25,282 nt of DNA from JAKJEP01 sp964580995 (lineage in GTDB: Bacteria; Planctomycetota; Phycisphaerae; Sedimentisphaerales; SM23-30): positions 1 through 25,282 of the forward strand of contig CAZOMV010000088.1 of the NCBI GenBank assembly GCA_964580995.1, given 5' to 3'. Each line of letters starts with the position of its first letter. Within the stretch, counting starts at the first letter, position 1. This document shows positions 1-7,847 of this stretch, piece after piece. Under the pieces are notes generated by a model. The model was not told where the DNA came from and ran no database searches. It saw only the letters and a list, made by a program, of their open reading frames with translations. A program made the position numbers and the translations under genes.

Positions 1-81
1 TTCCCGTCCTATAGGTCCCATATGTCCTATAAGCCCTATAAGTCCCATTCTTTTCCTCTACCATTCCATCGACCGATGGTC

Positions 82-101
82 ATTCCTGCGAAAGCAGGAA
101 T
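82..101. repeat. dRS3-like hairpin repeat, copy 1
   Basis: A perfect 8-bp inverted repeat, ATTCCTGC / GCAGGAAT, surrounds a GAAA loop. The flanks 'tc' and 'cca' are shared with copy 2. It is a sequence variant of the family 'ATTCCC-N8-GGGAAT'. Confidence 0.75.
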
Positions 102-118
102 CCAGGTTTTTTTCTGTC

Positions 119-138
119 ATTCCCGCGGAGGCGGGAAT
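119..138. repeat. dRS3-like hairpin repeat, copy 2
   Basis: A perfect 8-bp inverted repeat, ATTCCCGC / GCGGGAAT, surrounds a GGAG loop. The 20-mer fits the published Neisseria dRS3 consensus ATTCCC-N8-GGGAAT exactly. That may be convergence of an abundant hairpin type rather than shared origin. A right-arm fragment recurs at 232-246. Confidence 0.75.
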
Positions 139-251
139 CCATCTTCTCTTCTTCGTATTTTTCTATTCTCCGATAACTGATATCCATTTTCCCATTCGTA
201 CTTCATAATCCATAACTCGTAATTTCTTAACCGGGAATCCATCTTCGGTTT

Positions 252-450
252 TGAGTTCAACCTTCAGGTTGTCTTTCTGATTCCTGCTTTTTCTATTTTA
301 CCTTCACACTTTCACACTTCTTCTTTTAACCACAGATTTCACCGATTACACTGAATTAATTTTTCTCCTACTCAGCCTCTTGGTATTCCGTTTCGAGTCC
401 AACGCGTTCTGAGTTCAACCTTCAGGTTGTCTTCCTGGTTCCTGCTTCTT
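252..450. repeat. Direct repeat pair with internal palindrome
   Basis: Copies at 252-290 and 410-450 share 'gagttcaaccttcaggttgtctt' followed by a similar 'ctggttcctgctt' tail. Each contains the near-palindrome CAACCTTCAGGTTG (5-bp arms). The copies differ at only a few positions, so they look like dispersed intergenic repeats rather than coding sequence. Confidence 0.65.
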
Positions 451-588
451 CTCTTTTGTATTCACACCTTCTCACATCTTTATTTTTTCTTCTCCCTATC
501 CTCGATCACCGGTAATTCGACATAAAATCCTTACTGCTGTCTATAATAAAATTCTCGCGCTGGCAAACTAGTTGCCAACCCTACCCGA

Positions 589-1644
589 CTAATTATTGGT
601 TTTACTTTGATCACCAAAGAAACGCTTTTTTATGCCATCATTGATGGTATCCCAGTTCGCTTGTTCTTTGGGTGTGTAGGGATACATTTCTTCATCATTA
701 GGTAATGTATAACTTTCCGATTCGTATTTATCGAATATCCTTTTTAGTAATTCCCCTATCGTGCATTCCATCATAGCAATATATTGTGCAATTTTGGGCG
801 TCTTGATATCGTGTGGGTAGGCAATCCTGGGATGTGCCACATCATATTGACTTCGAAGTATCATTATCGGAATAAAATTCGACTCAATCGTGGTTTCATC
901 ATAGCCAAGAGTTTTTAATTGTGAACGAATATTGTCACGACAACTTCCAAAAAGAACCTCAATTACTTTTGCATAATTTAGAATAATTTCTGTAACAAAT
1001 TCCCAAATAGTATCTCCTGCCTGAACAAGCCTCCTAGCAGTGTAAAAATAGTGTAGAGCTGCTTTCAGACGAGGATTTTGTGCCTTACGCAACGTATGGA
1101 GATTTTTGAACGATTTCATAATTCGACATGTAATTTCTTCTTGACGCAATACTTCCAAAAAGCTCCCGTAGTTTCCAATTTTAACATTAAAGCTTTGTCC
1201 GTTGCATTTGCCCCATATTTTTTCAACAGTAATGGGTTCCCATAATTCTAAACTCAAGGAAGCTGGTGCAAGATGCTTTACTATACAAAGAAGCCCAAAA
1301 AGCTCAAGGTTAGTCTGACAATAAGAATCACAACTAAGTATATTTTTTTCAAGTGATATTGAGTAAGAAGGATATTTTTCGGTGCCATCACGTGAAATTG
1401 CTTGCTCAATAGTTAGTTTACCAAAGAACTCTTCTGGTTTTAAAACATTCAAGCAACCTTGTTTCCCTTTGTTAAAATCAACTATAGCTGCTGAAATTCT
1501 ATTCCCTCCTGCAAAGACAGCTTTGGTTAAACCTTGAGCCATCCCGAATAAAACAAGAGGGCCGAGTTCAGCAAAGAGAGTTATTTGCGTTGGAAAATCA
1601 ATTTTAGTAGAAATACGATAATCATTAAACATATATGTAAGCAT
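589..1644 (-). CDS. Hypothetical protein, possible HEPN-like domain
   Basis: A 351-residue cytoplasmic-looking protein that I do not recognise as a whole. I chose ATG at 1644 because GGAGA (1658-1654) sits 9 nt upstream; an in-frame TTG at 1653 would overlap that site. The C-terminal half (about 185-320) is helical and carries an Arg-x6-His motif, LRSQYDVAH (Arg264, His271), after a long helix. This fits the R-x4-6-H signature of HEPN ribonuclease-type domains, so an RNase or toxin-like role is conceivable but unproven. There is no signal peptide and no membrane segment. The gene is AT-rich, isolated, and embedded in repeats, which suggests accessory DNA. No partner antitoxin or nucleotidyltransferase is adjacent. 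The existence of the gene is well supported; its function is open. Confidence 0.7.
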   Translation of the reverse strand: MLTYMFNDYRISTKIDFPTQITLFAELGPLVLFGMAQGLTKAVFAGGNRISAAIVDFNKGKQGCLNVLKPEEFFGKLTIEQAISRDGTEKYPSYSISLEKNILSCDSYCQTNLELFGLLCIVKHLAPASLSLELWEPITVEKIWGKCNGQSFNVKIGNYGSFLEVLRQEEITCRIMKSFKNLHTLRKAQNPRLKAALHYFYTARRLVQAGDTIWEFVTEIILNYAKVIEVLFGSCRDNIRSQLKTLGYDETTIESNFIPIMILRSQYDVAHPRIAYPHDIKTPKIAQYIAMMECTIGELLKRIFDKYESESYTLPNDEEMYPYTPKEQANWDTINDGIKKRFFGDQSKTNN

Positions 1645-1706
1645 GTTACGCAATCTCCGTCTCGTATTAATTGTAATTCGGGGCCTGAAGAAAAGGGGAC
1701 ATTATA

Positions 1707-1730
1707 CTTTTCCCAAACACCAAACCAAAA
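1707..1730. repeat. Upstream repeat, copy A
   Basis: The stretch CTTTTCCCAAACACCAAACC followed by AAAA recurs nearly unchanged at 2701-2725. It lies 63 nt upstream of the start of the 589-1644 gene. Just to its left (1691-1711) is 'aaaaggggacattatacttt', whose AAAAG/CTTTT arms can pair. The rest of 1645-1806 holds nothing else I can name. Confidence 0.6.
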
Positions 1731-1806
1731 TATCATATTCTGCTAATTCTTATTTATCGTAAATCAATGCCTATGCACACAAAAAAACGTCCCTATCAAA
1801 CACTCC

Positions 1807-2592
1807 TTACCTACCCATTACATCTAATACTTCTTTACAATTGGGGCGCTGCCAAGAAGGAAGTATTCGTTTTTTTATGATAAATTTTTCCAAAGCAGGA
1901 TAATAATCTCGAAAAATGGGAATATCAACTTCACTTTTATCCGTTATTAATACATCAAAAGTACAGTTTTGAACTCCAGCTAACGCCTGTTGTAGCAGTG
2001 GAACTACAGGACCTGCTTTGAGTTCATACTTTTCTTCTCTTTTGCGGTATACTCCTTCAATATTACCCACATAAACTATTTCATTTGGCTCGATTATTAT
2101 TTCCGAATAAACGGGTATGCAAAAAGACGCATCACTAGCCATGCCTGAAGCAAATGCTTTTCCAAAATCGGTTTCTTGATAATTTGCGCATGTCATTCCC
2201 CCAATCTCCTGTAATATGTATTTACCTGCTGGCAATCGCATACTGATAAGATACTCTACGGTAGGATCGGGTTCCCATGATTTTTTATACAGGTATTCAT
2301 GTGGCATTTCATTAAAATTGCCTCTGCGAATTGAAAAACGATATTTGTATGTTTTATGTTTCGTTTTTAGGGGTATCATTTCTCCTACATAAACACTACG
2401 AGGTTCAACGTAAAATGTATTATTTTCATTATTGACAATCCTTACTGTTAGCAAAGCGATTGATTCACCCTGCATATCAATCTTTTCCATGTTCTTCTTG
2501 CAAGCCATATTTCGACCTGTTGAACATCCACCCAATAATATTAGAAATGTACCAATACCAATTTGAACAAATAACAAATACTTCTTACTCAT
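1807..2592 (-). CDS. Putative lipoprotein of unknown function
   Basis: A 261-residue protein. The start at ATG 2592 is set by GAGG (2604-2601), 8 nt upstream, and by a lipoprotein signal peptide that begins there: positively charged MSKK, a hydrophobic stretch to about residue 22, then the lipobox LGGC (Cys23). A longer in-frame reading from 2694 lacks these features. The mature part has a beta-rich pattern, including 'LPAGKYILQEIGG' and 'EIVYVGNIEGVY', reminiscent of small periplasmic beta-sandwich lipoproteins (DUF2846-like), but I cannot assign a family. It is probably anchored to a membrane and faces the periplasm. It is AT-rich and surrounded by repeats like its neighbour at 589-1644, 162 bp away on the same strand. 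No enzymatic motif is visible. Confidence 0.75.
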   Translation of the reverse strand: MSKKYLLFVQIGIGTFLILLGGCSTGRNMACKKNMEKIDMQGESIALLTVRIVNNENNTFYVEPRSVYVGEMIPLKTKHKTYKYRFSIRRGNFNEMPHEYLYKKSWEPDPTVEYLISMRLPAGKYILQEIGGMTCANYQETDFGKAFASGMASDASFCIPVYSEIIIEPNEIVYVGNIEGVYRKREEKYELKAGPVVPLLQQALAGVQNCTFDVLITDKSEVDIPIFRDYYPALEKFIIKKRILPSWQRPNCKEVLDVMGR

Positions 2593-2700
2593 AACAATAT
2601 CCTCGATCAAAAATCCTGTATGAGTCAATAACTCGCTTACCGACACGATACCTATTTTTTCTATGGCCTTTGTGTTAAAATAATATTTTTTCAACCTCTT

Positions 2701-2725
2701 CTTTTCCCAAACTCCAAACCCAAAA
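2701..2725. repeat. Upstream repeat, copy B
   Basis: A near-identical copy of the 1707-1730 repeat (one substitution and one inserted C). It lies 109 nt upstream of the lipoprotein start, so both orphan minus-strand genes carry the same element on their 5' side. Confidence 0.6.
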
Positions 2726-3694
2726 CCTCAATTCCTACCAAAATTTTATTTTCTCTGTATTTCTTCGTGTCCTCGGTGCTCTTCGTGGTTTATATGATTC
2801 TTTTCTGTCACCATTAATTCCTTCTCTTTCTCAGTGATCTTTGTGCCCTCTCTGTGGTTAACTTTCTTTTCCCGCCTGTCCCAGCTTACCTCTACCCATA
2901 AAAACCCATCACCCTCCCAGCCTGTCCTGTCGTTAAAAATCCCATACATCCCAGCTTCCCAGCCAAAAGCCGCTCACACACCAGATTACACGCCACAAAC
3001 TCAAATTATACCTTCCCCCAACCCCATCAGGCAATACAATTCCCCAAAACATAACACCTTGTCCTCAAATTATTTACAAACCTTCTTCATCTGCGTTCAT
3101 CGGCGTTTATCTGCAGACGAGTTTTTCTTCCCCATTTTTTTAACTCGTAATCAGTAATTTGTAATTCGTAATTTCCTCCCGCCCCTCAACCAAATTCCCA
3201 AAATTCTTTCCCCCTCTTGGCGTCTCTGCGCCTTTGCGGGATATATTTTAGAAAACACCTCCTACACCCACCACCAACCAGGTTCGGAATGAACCGTCAA
3301 CATGCCAACCATCCCCGCGTCGTTTTCGCCGTAGGCCGTACCTGCTTTTCACACCTTTCGCACTTTTCATACTTTTCTTCCCCCCTCTTATTCGCGTCCA
3401 TTCGCGCAGATTCGCGGTTCAAACTCTTTTCTTCATTTTTTTGAAATTTGCGATTGTTTAGAATTTAGAATTTACCTATCCCACCTATCTTCCCATTGTG
3501 GCTCTGGGAAACCTGGGCAATCTTCCCCTCCTCTAATTCGTAACTCGTAATTTTCTTTTCCCCCATTCGTGCCCTCGGTGATCTTCGTGGTAAAATTTCT
3601 TCTTGCTGATAACTTAACTAATCTAGGAAACCTGGATAATTTTGCCCCCCAAAAATTCCCGCCTTAATCACAATGACACGCGCCAATATCATCC

Positions 3695-3787
3695 ACTTTT
3701 ACTACACTTTTACTCAACTTTGCGTGCCTTTTGCTATACTTTTACATCACTTTCTTCATCTTTTGTTATACTTTATTCGACTTTTAC
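3695..3787. repeat. Imperfect ACTTTTAC repeat array
   Basis: Four exact copies of ACTTTTAC start at 3695, 3706, 3738 and 3780, with degenerate copies between them (for example 'actttgc' and 'actttatt'). The spacing is irregular, and no palindrome within the unit suggests CRISPR. It resembles a decayed simple-sequence array. Confidence 0.6.
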
Positions 3788-3887
3788 CAATTTTACCTAA
3801 ACAAACCATATTAACCATCAACTACTACCCAGCCTGTCCCACTAAATACCATAATACTTTAATTAACAATTACTTAAATAACTATAA

Positions 3888-3951
3888 AGCGACCATCGGG
3901 AGCGTCGCTAGGGTAAAATGATCGCGGCGAGAGTGGTGCAGGCTTGCCTGC
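3888..3951. other. Two small hairpins
   Basis: AGCGAC (3888-3893) pairs with GTCGCT (3904-3909), and GCAGGC (3938-3943) pairs with GCCTGC (3946-3951) across a TT loop, followed by a C/T-rich run. GC content rises abruptly here relative to the surrounding AT-rich spacer. It could be another dispersed repeat. A terminator role is unlikely because no plus-strand gene precedes it. Confidence 0.4.
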
Positions 3952-4069
3952 CTTTCTTCAACATTTACCAACTCAACTTAATCGCCCCATCTTACCAAAA
4001 CATCACAAATTCACCCAAATTGTCGGGCCTTTCACACCAACAATAAACACCAGACTCACTGCAATTTCG

Positions 4070-4098
4070 TTGACACCGCCCGGATTAACCGCTAGCAT
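4070..4098 (+). promoter_or_regulatory. Candidate sigma70-type promoter for the LPS operon
   Basis: TTGACA at 4070-4075 and TAGCAT at 4093-4098 are separated by 17 nt. This gives a leader of roughly 60 nt before the first gene. A second TTGACA at 4109-4114 lacks a good -10 at the right distance. Assigned from consensus match only. Confidence 0.4.
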
Positions 4099-4163
4099 TC
4101 ATGATCTTTTGACAGTATAAAATTAAGTCAATTGGTAACCTTGAAAGAATGGAGGTCATTGTA

Positions 4164-5237
4164 TTGCATAAAGTTACGTTAATTCGCGGGGATGGGATCG
4201 GCCCGGAAATCGCCGAGGCCGCCCGCCGTTGCGTCGATGCCACCGGGGCCAAAATCCAGTGGGATATCCAGGAAGCCGGCATCGATATCATGGCCACCGC
4301 CGGCACCCCCCTGCCCGATCAAACATTGCAATCCATTGAAAAATCAGATGTTACGATCAAGGCCCCCATCACCACCCCCGTCGGCACCGGCTTTCGCAGC
4401 ATCAATGTCCACCTCCGCCAGCACTTCGACCTCTACGCATGTCTGCGTCCCTGCAAGAGTTACGAAGGAGTCCGCAGCAAATACGACAATATCGACCTGG
4501 TCATCGTCCGGGAAAACACCGAAGACCTCTACGCCGGCATCGAATTCCAAAAGGGCTCCGATGACGTAACTGAGCTTATCCACTGGATTAACAATCGCAG
4601 CAAACGTCAGATCCGCCCCGACTCCGGCATCAGCATCAAGCCCATCTCCGTCACCGGCACCCGCCGCATCGTACAGTACGCCTTCGATTACGCCCGCAAA
4701 AACGGCCGAAAAAAGGTCACCAGCGTCCACAAAGCCAATATCATGAAATACACCGACGGCCTCTGGCTGGAAATCAGCCGGGAGGTGGCCCAGCAGAATT
4801 CCGACATCGAATTCGAGGACCGCATCGTGGACAACATGTGTATGCAACTGGTTCAAAAACCAGAACTTTACGACGTAATTGTCCTGCCCAATCTGTACGG
4901 TGATATCCTCAGCGATCTCTGCGCCGGCCTGGTCGGCGGGCTGGGAATGGCCCCGGGCGCTAATATCGGGGATAAAAAGGCCGTTTTCGAAGCCACCCAC
5001 GGCAGCGCCCCCAAATACAAAGGGCTCAACAAAGTAAATCCCACGGCTTTGATTCTCTCAGCCGTTATGATGTTGCGCCACTTGAACTTACGAGCCGAAG
5101 CGGATAAACTGGAAACTGCGGTAGCCGCCATAATCGCCCAGGGCAGGTATGTCACCTACGATATGAAGCCCCACCGCGATGATCCCACGGCTGTCGGCAC
5201 AAGTGAGATGGCCGATGCAATTATCGCCCAGATGTAG
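4164..5237 (+). CDS. icd: Isocitrate dehydrogenase (IDH/IPMDH family)
   Basis: Oxidatively decarboxylates isocitrate to 2-oxoglutarate in the TCA cycle; cytoplasmic. At about 357 residues it has the size of NAD-type IDH. Substrate residues are all visible: GFRSINVHLRQHFDLY with LRP (Ser, Asn and three Arg), VIVRENTEDLYAGIE, the Lys in VHKANIMKYTDG, and the metal Asp pair in LYGDILSDLCAG. The cofactor loop reads HGSAPKYKG, with Lys284-Tyr285 where NAD enzymes usually have Asp-Ile, plus Tyr332 in VTYD; these match NADP-specific E. coli IDH, so cofactor use is uncertain. I favour TTG at 4164 because GGAGG (4151-4155) lies 8 nt before it; ATG at 4149 would add five residues but overlaps that site. 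It is the first gene of the operon and overlaps lpxK. Confidence 0.9.
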   Translation: MHKVTLIRGDGIGPEIAEAARRCVDATGAKIQWDIQEAGIDIMATAGTPLPDQTLQSIEKSDVTIKAPITTPVGTGFRSINVHLRQHFDLYACLRPCKSYEGVRSKYDNIDLVIVRENTEDLYAGIEFQKGSDDVTELIHWINNRSKRQIRPDSGISIKPISVTGTRRIVQYAFDYARKNGRKKVTSVHKANIMKYTDGLWLEISREVAQQNSDIEFEDRIVDNMCMQLVQKPELYDVIVLPNLYGDILSDLCAGLVGGLGMAPGANIGDKKAVFEATHGSAPKYKGLNKVNPTALILSAVMMLRHLNLRAEADKLETAVAAIIAQGRYVTYDMKPHRDDPTAVGTSEMADAIIAQM

Positions 5238-6324
5238 AGCAATCATCAGTGGGGAAGCACAGGACCTGAATGCCATTCTTCAGCGTATGGTGCTGCAAGG
5301 GTTTTGTGCATCCCTGTATAGTGTGGTTATCAGGATTCGCAACCATTTGTATGACAGCGGCTTACTGCGAGTTACCAGGCTGCCGGTCCCGGTGGTTTGC
5401 GTGGGTAATATCACCGTCGGCGGTACCGGCAAAACCCCCATGGCATTACTGATATGCCGGTTTTTTCAGCAGCAAGGTATTAAAGTTGTGTTGATCAGCC
5501 GCGGATATCGCGGTCGCGGTCGGGAAAATGATGAAATTCGCTTGGTACAGGAGGCCTTGCCGGACGTTCCCATAGTATTCGACGGTGACCGGGTCCGCGC
5601 CGGGCGCAAGGCCATTGCCGAACATCAGGCCCAGGTCCTGGTTTTGGACGATGGATTTCAGCATCGCCGCCTGCACCGGGATCTAGATATCGTACTGCTG
5701 GATTGTACCTGTCCGTTTGGTTACTTCTCTGTGTTGCCGGGGGGGCTGCTGCGGGAACCGGTGAGTTCCTTGCGGCGGGCGGATGCGATCATTCTGACCC
5801 GGACCAATCAGGTTACCCTCGATATGCTCCGTTCTCTCCGGGAAAAAGTGGAACAATTACTACAAAACCCGGGAAATAATAAGGATAGGAAAGAAAAGTT
5901 TATTGCCTCCAGTGAGCATAAACCGGTAAAATTGGTAAGTGCGACCGGTGAAGAACTGCCGGTGACGGCCTTGCAGGGCAAACGAGTGGCGGCCTTTGCG
6001 GGGATCGGAAATCCCGATTCCTTTTACCGCACTTTAATGCAGTTGGGAGCCGAAGTTATAGCAGAGCATAGTTTTGCCGACCATCATGATTATACCAATA
6101 AAGATGGTTTATTTCTGCAGGAGATGATGGGCCGTAAAAAGGCAGATTGGCTGATAACCACCGAGAAAGACTGGGTTAAACTGCGTGATTTGCCGGACAT
6201 AACAAAACTGGAAGGACTCTGCCGGCTAAAGATCGAGCTGGTGCTGAAGGATGGGCGTGAGGAATTTTTCTCTTTGCTGAGAAGTAAAGTTTTAACAGGT
6301 AATCGATTATGTATGAACGATTAA
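5215..6324 (+). CDS. lpxK: Tetraacyldisaccharide 4'-kinase LpxK
   Basis: Phosphorylates the 4' position of the lipid A disaccharide at the inner membrane, giving lipid IVA. About 369 residues. The P-loop is VGNITVGGTGKTPM (GGTGKTP at 69-75), followed by ISRGYRG and the family motif VLDDGFQHRRLHRD (about 143-156). An N-terminal amphipathic or hydrophobic segment (about 22-45) fits the membrane association of the family. The start is uncertain: ATG 5215 keeps the 'RAIISGEAQDL' segment that resembles the N-terminus of related planctomycete-type LpxK, and it overlaps icd by 23 nt; a further in-frame ATG at 5179 lies deeper in icd. It overlaps hldE by 16 nt, so translational coupling is likely. 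Confidence 0.9.
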   Translation: MQLSPRCRAIISGEAQDLNAILQRMVLQGFCASLYSVVIRIRNHLYDSGLLRVTRLPVPVVCVGNITVGGTGKTPMALLICRFFQQQGIKVVLISRGYRGRGRENDEIRLVQEALPDVPIVFDGDRVRAGRKAIAEHQAQVLVLDDGFQHRRLHRDLDIVLLDCTCPFGYFSVLPGGLLREPVSSLRRADAIILTRTNQVTLDMLRSLREKVEQLLQNPGNNKDRKEKFIASSEHKPVKLVSATGEELPVTALQGKRVAAFAGIGNPDSFYRTLMQLGAEVIAEHSFADHHDYTNKDGLFLQEMMGRKKADWLITTEKDWVKLRDLPDITKLEGLCRLKIELVLKDGREEFFSLLRSKVLTGNRLCMND

Positions 6325-7847
6325 TGGATATATTTAATCATGTAGGAACCCCCCGTGTCTTACTGGTCGGTGATTTTATGATCGACCATTACGTCTACGG
6401 CAATACCGATCGCATCTCCCCGGAAGCCCCGGTAATGGTCATGAACGTAACCGAACGGCAGACACGGCCCGGCGGCGCCGGTTCGGTAGCCGCGGACCTG
6501 GCGATTCTCGGCGCGGAAGTCGCCTGCATTGGCATCGTCGGAAATGATCCCAACGGAAACCATTTATGTAACATGCTGACTTCTCTGGGTTCCATTAACA
6601 TAGATGGCGTTCTGGCCGTACCCGACCGCCCCACCACTTCCAAGCAGCGTATCATCGGCTTGGCCCAGCATCGCCATCGCCAGCAATTGATGCGTATCGA
6701 CGAAGAATCCAGCAGCGATATCAGTGAGAAAATTCAGAATCAGCTCAAGGCCCATATTCATAAGTTCCTATCCTGGTGTGACATAGTATGTTTGGAAGAT
6801 TACAACAAGGGCGTTCTCTGTCCGGCATTTTGCCAGGAAGTAATTCACCAGGCGAATATCCAGGGGAAGAAAGTAATTATCGATCCCGCCCGAATCAATG
6901 ATTACAGCCGCTATACCAATGCCTGGATCATCAAACCGAATCGCCGTGAGCTTTCCCTGGCAACGGGGATTGAGGTTAACGGGGAGGATTCCTGGTGTGC
7001 GGCGGCCAAAAAACTCGCGCAAGATTATAATATATCGAATGTTGCAGTCACCCTGGACAAACAGGGTTCATATTTATATCAGCAGTCCGCGGGGCAGGGG
7101 TGCGGAGAATTGATTCCAACCCGACCGCGGAGCGTGTACGATGTAACCGGTGCAGGTGATATGGTACTGGCCATGCTGGGTTTTCTCGCCGGCGGCCATT
7201 ATGAGAAGATAGCCCCGCCTTCCCTCAAGGAAATCGTATGCCTGGGAAATGTAGCCGGCGGCTTGGAAGTAGAGCGTTTCGGCAGCGTCGGGATCAGCCG
7301 CGAGGAAATTATCGCGGAATTGTCCAGCCAGCGCCGGGCCAAGGCAGGTAAGCTTCGTTCGATAGAGGCGTTACTGGGGGAATTGCAATGGCATCGGCAG
7401 CAAAAGCTGAAGATTGTTTTTACGAACGGCTGTTTTGATATTTTACATCCCGGTCACATCAATTTATTGAATTTCGCAAAGGAGCAGGGGGATATTCTGG
7501 TGGTGGCGATAAACAGCGACCGTTCCGTAAGTTCGATCAAGGGACCAACCCGTCCGATTGTAAAAGAGCATGACCGGGCCGCCCTGCTTTCGGCTTTGGA
7601 AGCGGTGGATTATATTGTTATTTTTGACACGCCGGACCCGCTGGAGCTGATCCAGAAAGTATCCCCGGACATTTTAGTCAAAGGTTCCGACTGGACCGGT
7701 GCGGTGGTTGGGCAGGATTGGGTGGAGCAGCATGGCGGTATGGTAAAATTAATGCCTTTATTCGCTGGGCGAAGCACCACCAATATTATTGAAAAAGTCA
7801 TCGAACAACATATGGACCAGATGAAAGGGGTGGACAAGGTCTCATGA
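6309..7847 (+). CDS. hldE: Bifunctional heptose kinase/adenylyltransferase HldE
   Basis: A 512-residue fused enzyme catalysing two cytoplasmic steps of ADP-heptose synthesis. Residues 1-330 form the PfkB/ribokinase-type kinase that converts D-glycero-D-manno-heptose 7-phosphate to the 1,7-bisphosphate (GDFMIDHYVYG at 21-31, PGGAGS at 54-59, catalytic VTGAGD with Asp284). Residues 365-505 form the nucleotidyltransferase that makes ADP-heptose (TNGCFDILHPGH, with His380 and His383; SSIKGPTRPI). The length is normal for the family. ATG 6309 has AGG at 6297-6299, 9 nt upstream; ATG at 6324 is an alternative that overlaps the lpxK stop as TAATG. The missing intermediate step, dephosphorylation, is supplied by the next gene, which overlaps by 4 nt (ATGA). 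Confidence 0.95.
   Translation: MYERLMDIFNHVGTPRVLLVGDFMIDHYVYGNTDRISPEAPVMVMNVTERQTRPGGAGSVAADLAILGAEVACIGIVGNDPNGNHLCNMLTSLGSINIDGVLAVPDRPTTSKQRIIGLAQHRHRQQLMRIDEESSSDISEKIQNQLKAHIHKFLSWCDIVCLEDYNKGVLCPAFCQEVIHQANIQGKKVIIDPARINDYSRYTNAWIIKPNRRELSLATGIEVNGEDSWCAAAKKLAQDYNISNVAVTLDKQGSYLYQQSAGQGCGELIPTRPRSVYDVTGAGDMVLAMLGFLAGGHYEKIAPPSLKEIVCLGNVAGGLEVERFGSVGISREEIIAELSSQRRAKAGKLRSIEALLGELQWHRQQKLKIVFTNGCFDILHPGHINLLNFAKEQGDILVVAINSDRSVSSIKGPTRPIVKEHDRAALLSALEAVDYIVIFDTPDPLELIQKVSPDILVKGSDWTGAVVGQDWVEQHGGMVKLMPLFAGRSTTNIIEKVIEQHMDQMKGVDKVS

Larger units (their letters stand above)
1..588. other. Gene-free repeat-rich stretch
   Basis: No credible coding region is visible here. The stretch is pyrimidine-rich on the plus strand and made of short recurring phrases: a 'cctataagtccc' type run at 14-50, two dRS3-like hairpins (82-101 and 119-138), a 15-base direct repeat CGGGAATCCATCTTC at 132-146 and 232-246, a 'cataactcgtaatttctt' phrase near 209-227 that recurs in the 3.1-3.6 kb region, and two copies of a longer repeat at 252-290 and 410-450. 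It matches the style of the 2695-4069 region, so the two orphan genes between them sit inside one repeat-laden block. Confidence 0.7.
2695..4069. repeat. Gene-free block of phrase-like intergenic repeats
   Basis: About 1.4 kb without a believable gene. Read on the minus strand it consists of stock phrases: the 'accacgaagagcaccgagg' family at 2755-2793, 2830-2862 and 3567-3595; 'ctgcgttcatcggcgtttat' at 3091-3116; 'cgtctctgcgcctttgcggg' at 3221-3240; 'ttcgcgtccattcgcgcaga' at 3391-3420; and the 'taattcgtaactcgtaattt' family at 3141-3174 and 3534-3554. A repeated 'ggaaacctgg' phrase occurs at 3508 and 3626. These phrases produce open frames on both strands (for example NHEEHRGHEE-like peptides) that I consider non-coding. 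Confidence 0.75.

Noticed and set aside
2746..3157. Overlapping open frames on both strands, one encoding an NHEEHRGHEE-like peptide
   Set aside because: They are translations of stock intergenic repeats, lack ribosome sites and have repetitive, non-protein-like composition.
3695..3787. Possible CRISPR array
   Set aside because: The repeat unit is only 8 bp, spacing is irregular and there are no cas genes.
3673..3921. 82-codon plus-strand frame with hydrophobic, His/Leu/Phe-rich product
   Set aside because: It spans the ACTTTTAC repeat array; the apparent membrane protein is a by-product of pyrimidine-rich simple sequence.
4070..4121. Second promoter using TTGACA at 4109 or TATAAA at 4116
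   Set aside because: Neither has a partner hexamer at 16-18 nt; only the 4070/4098 pair fits.
4344..5000. 218-codon minus-strand frame
   Set aside because: It lies wholly within icd, which has complete family motifs; the Asp/Val/Gly-rich product is typical of an antisense shadow.
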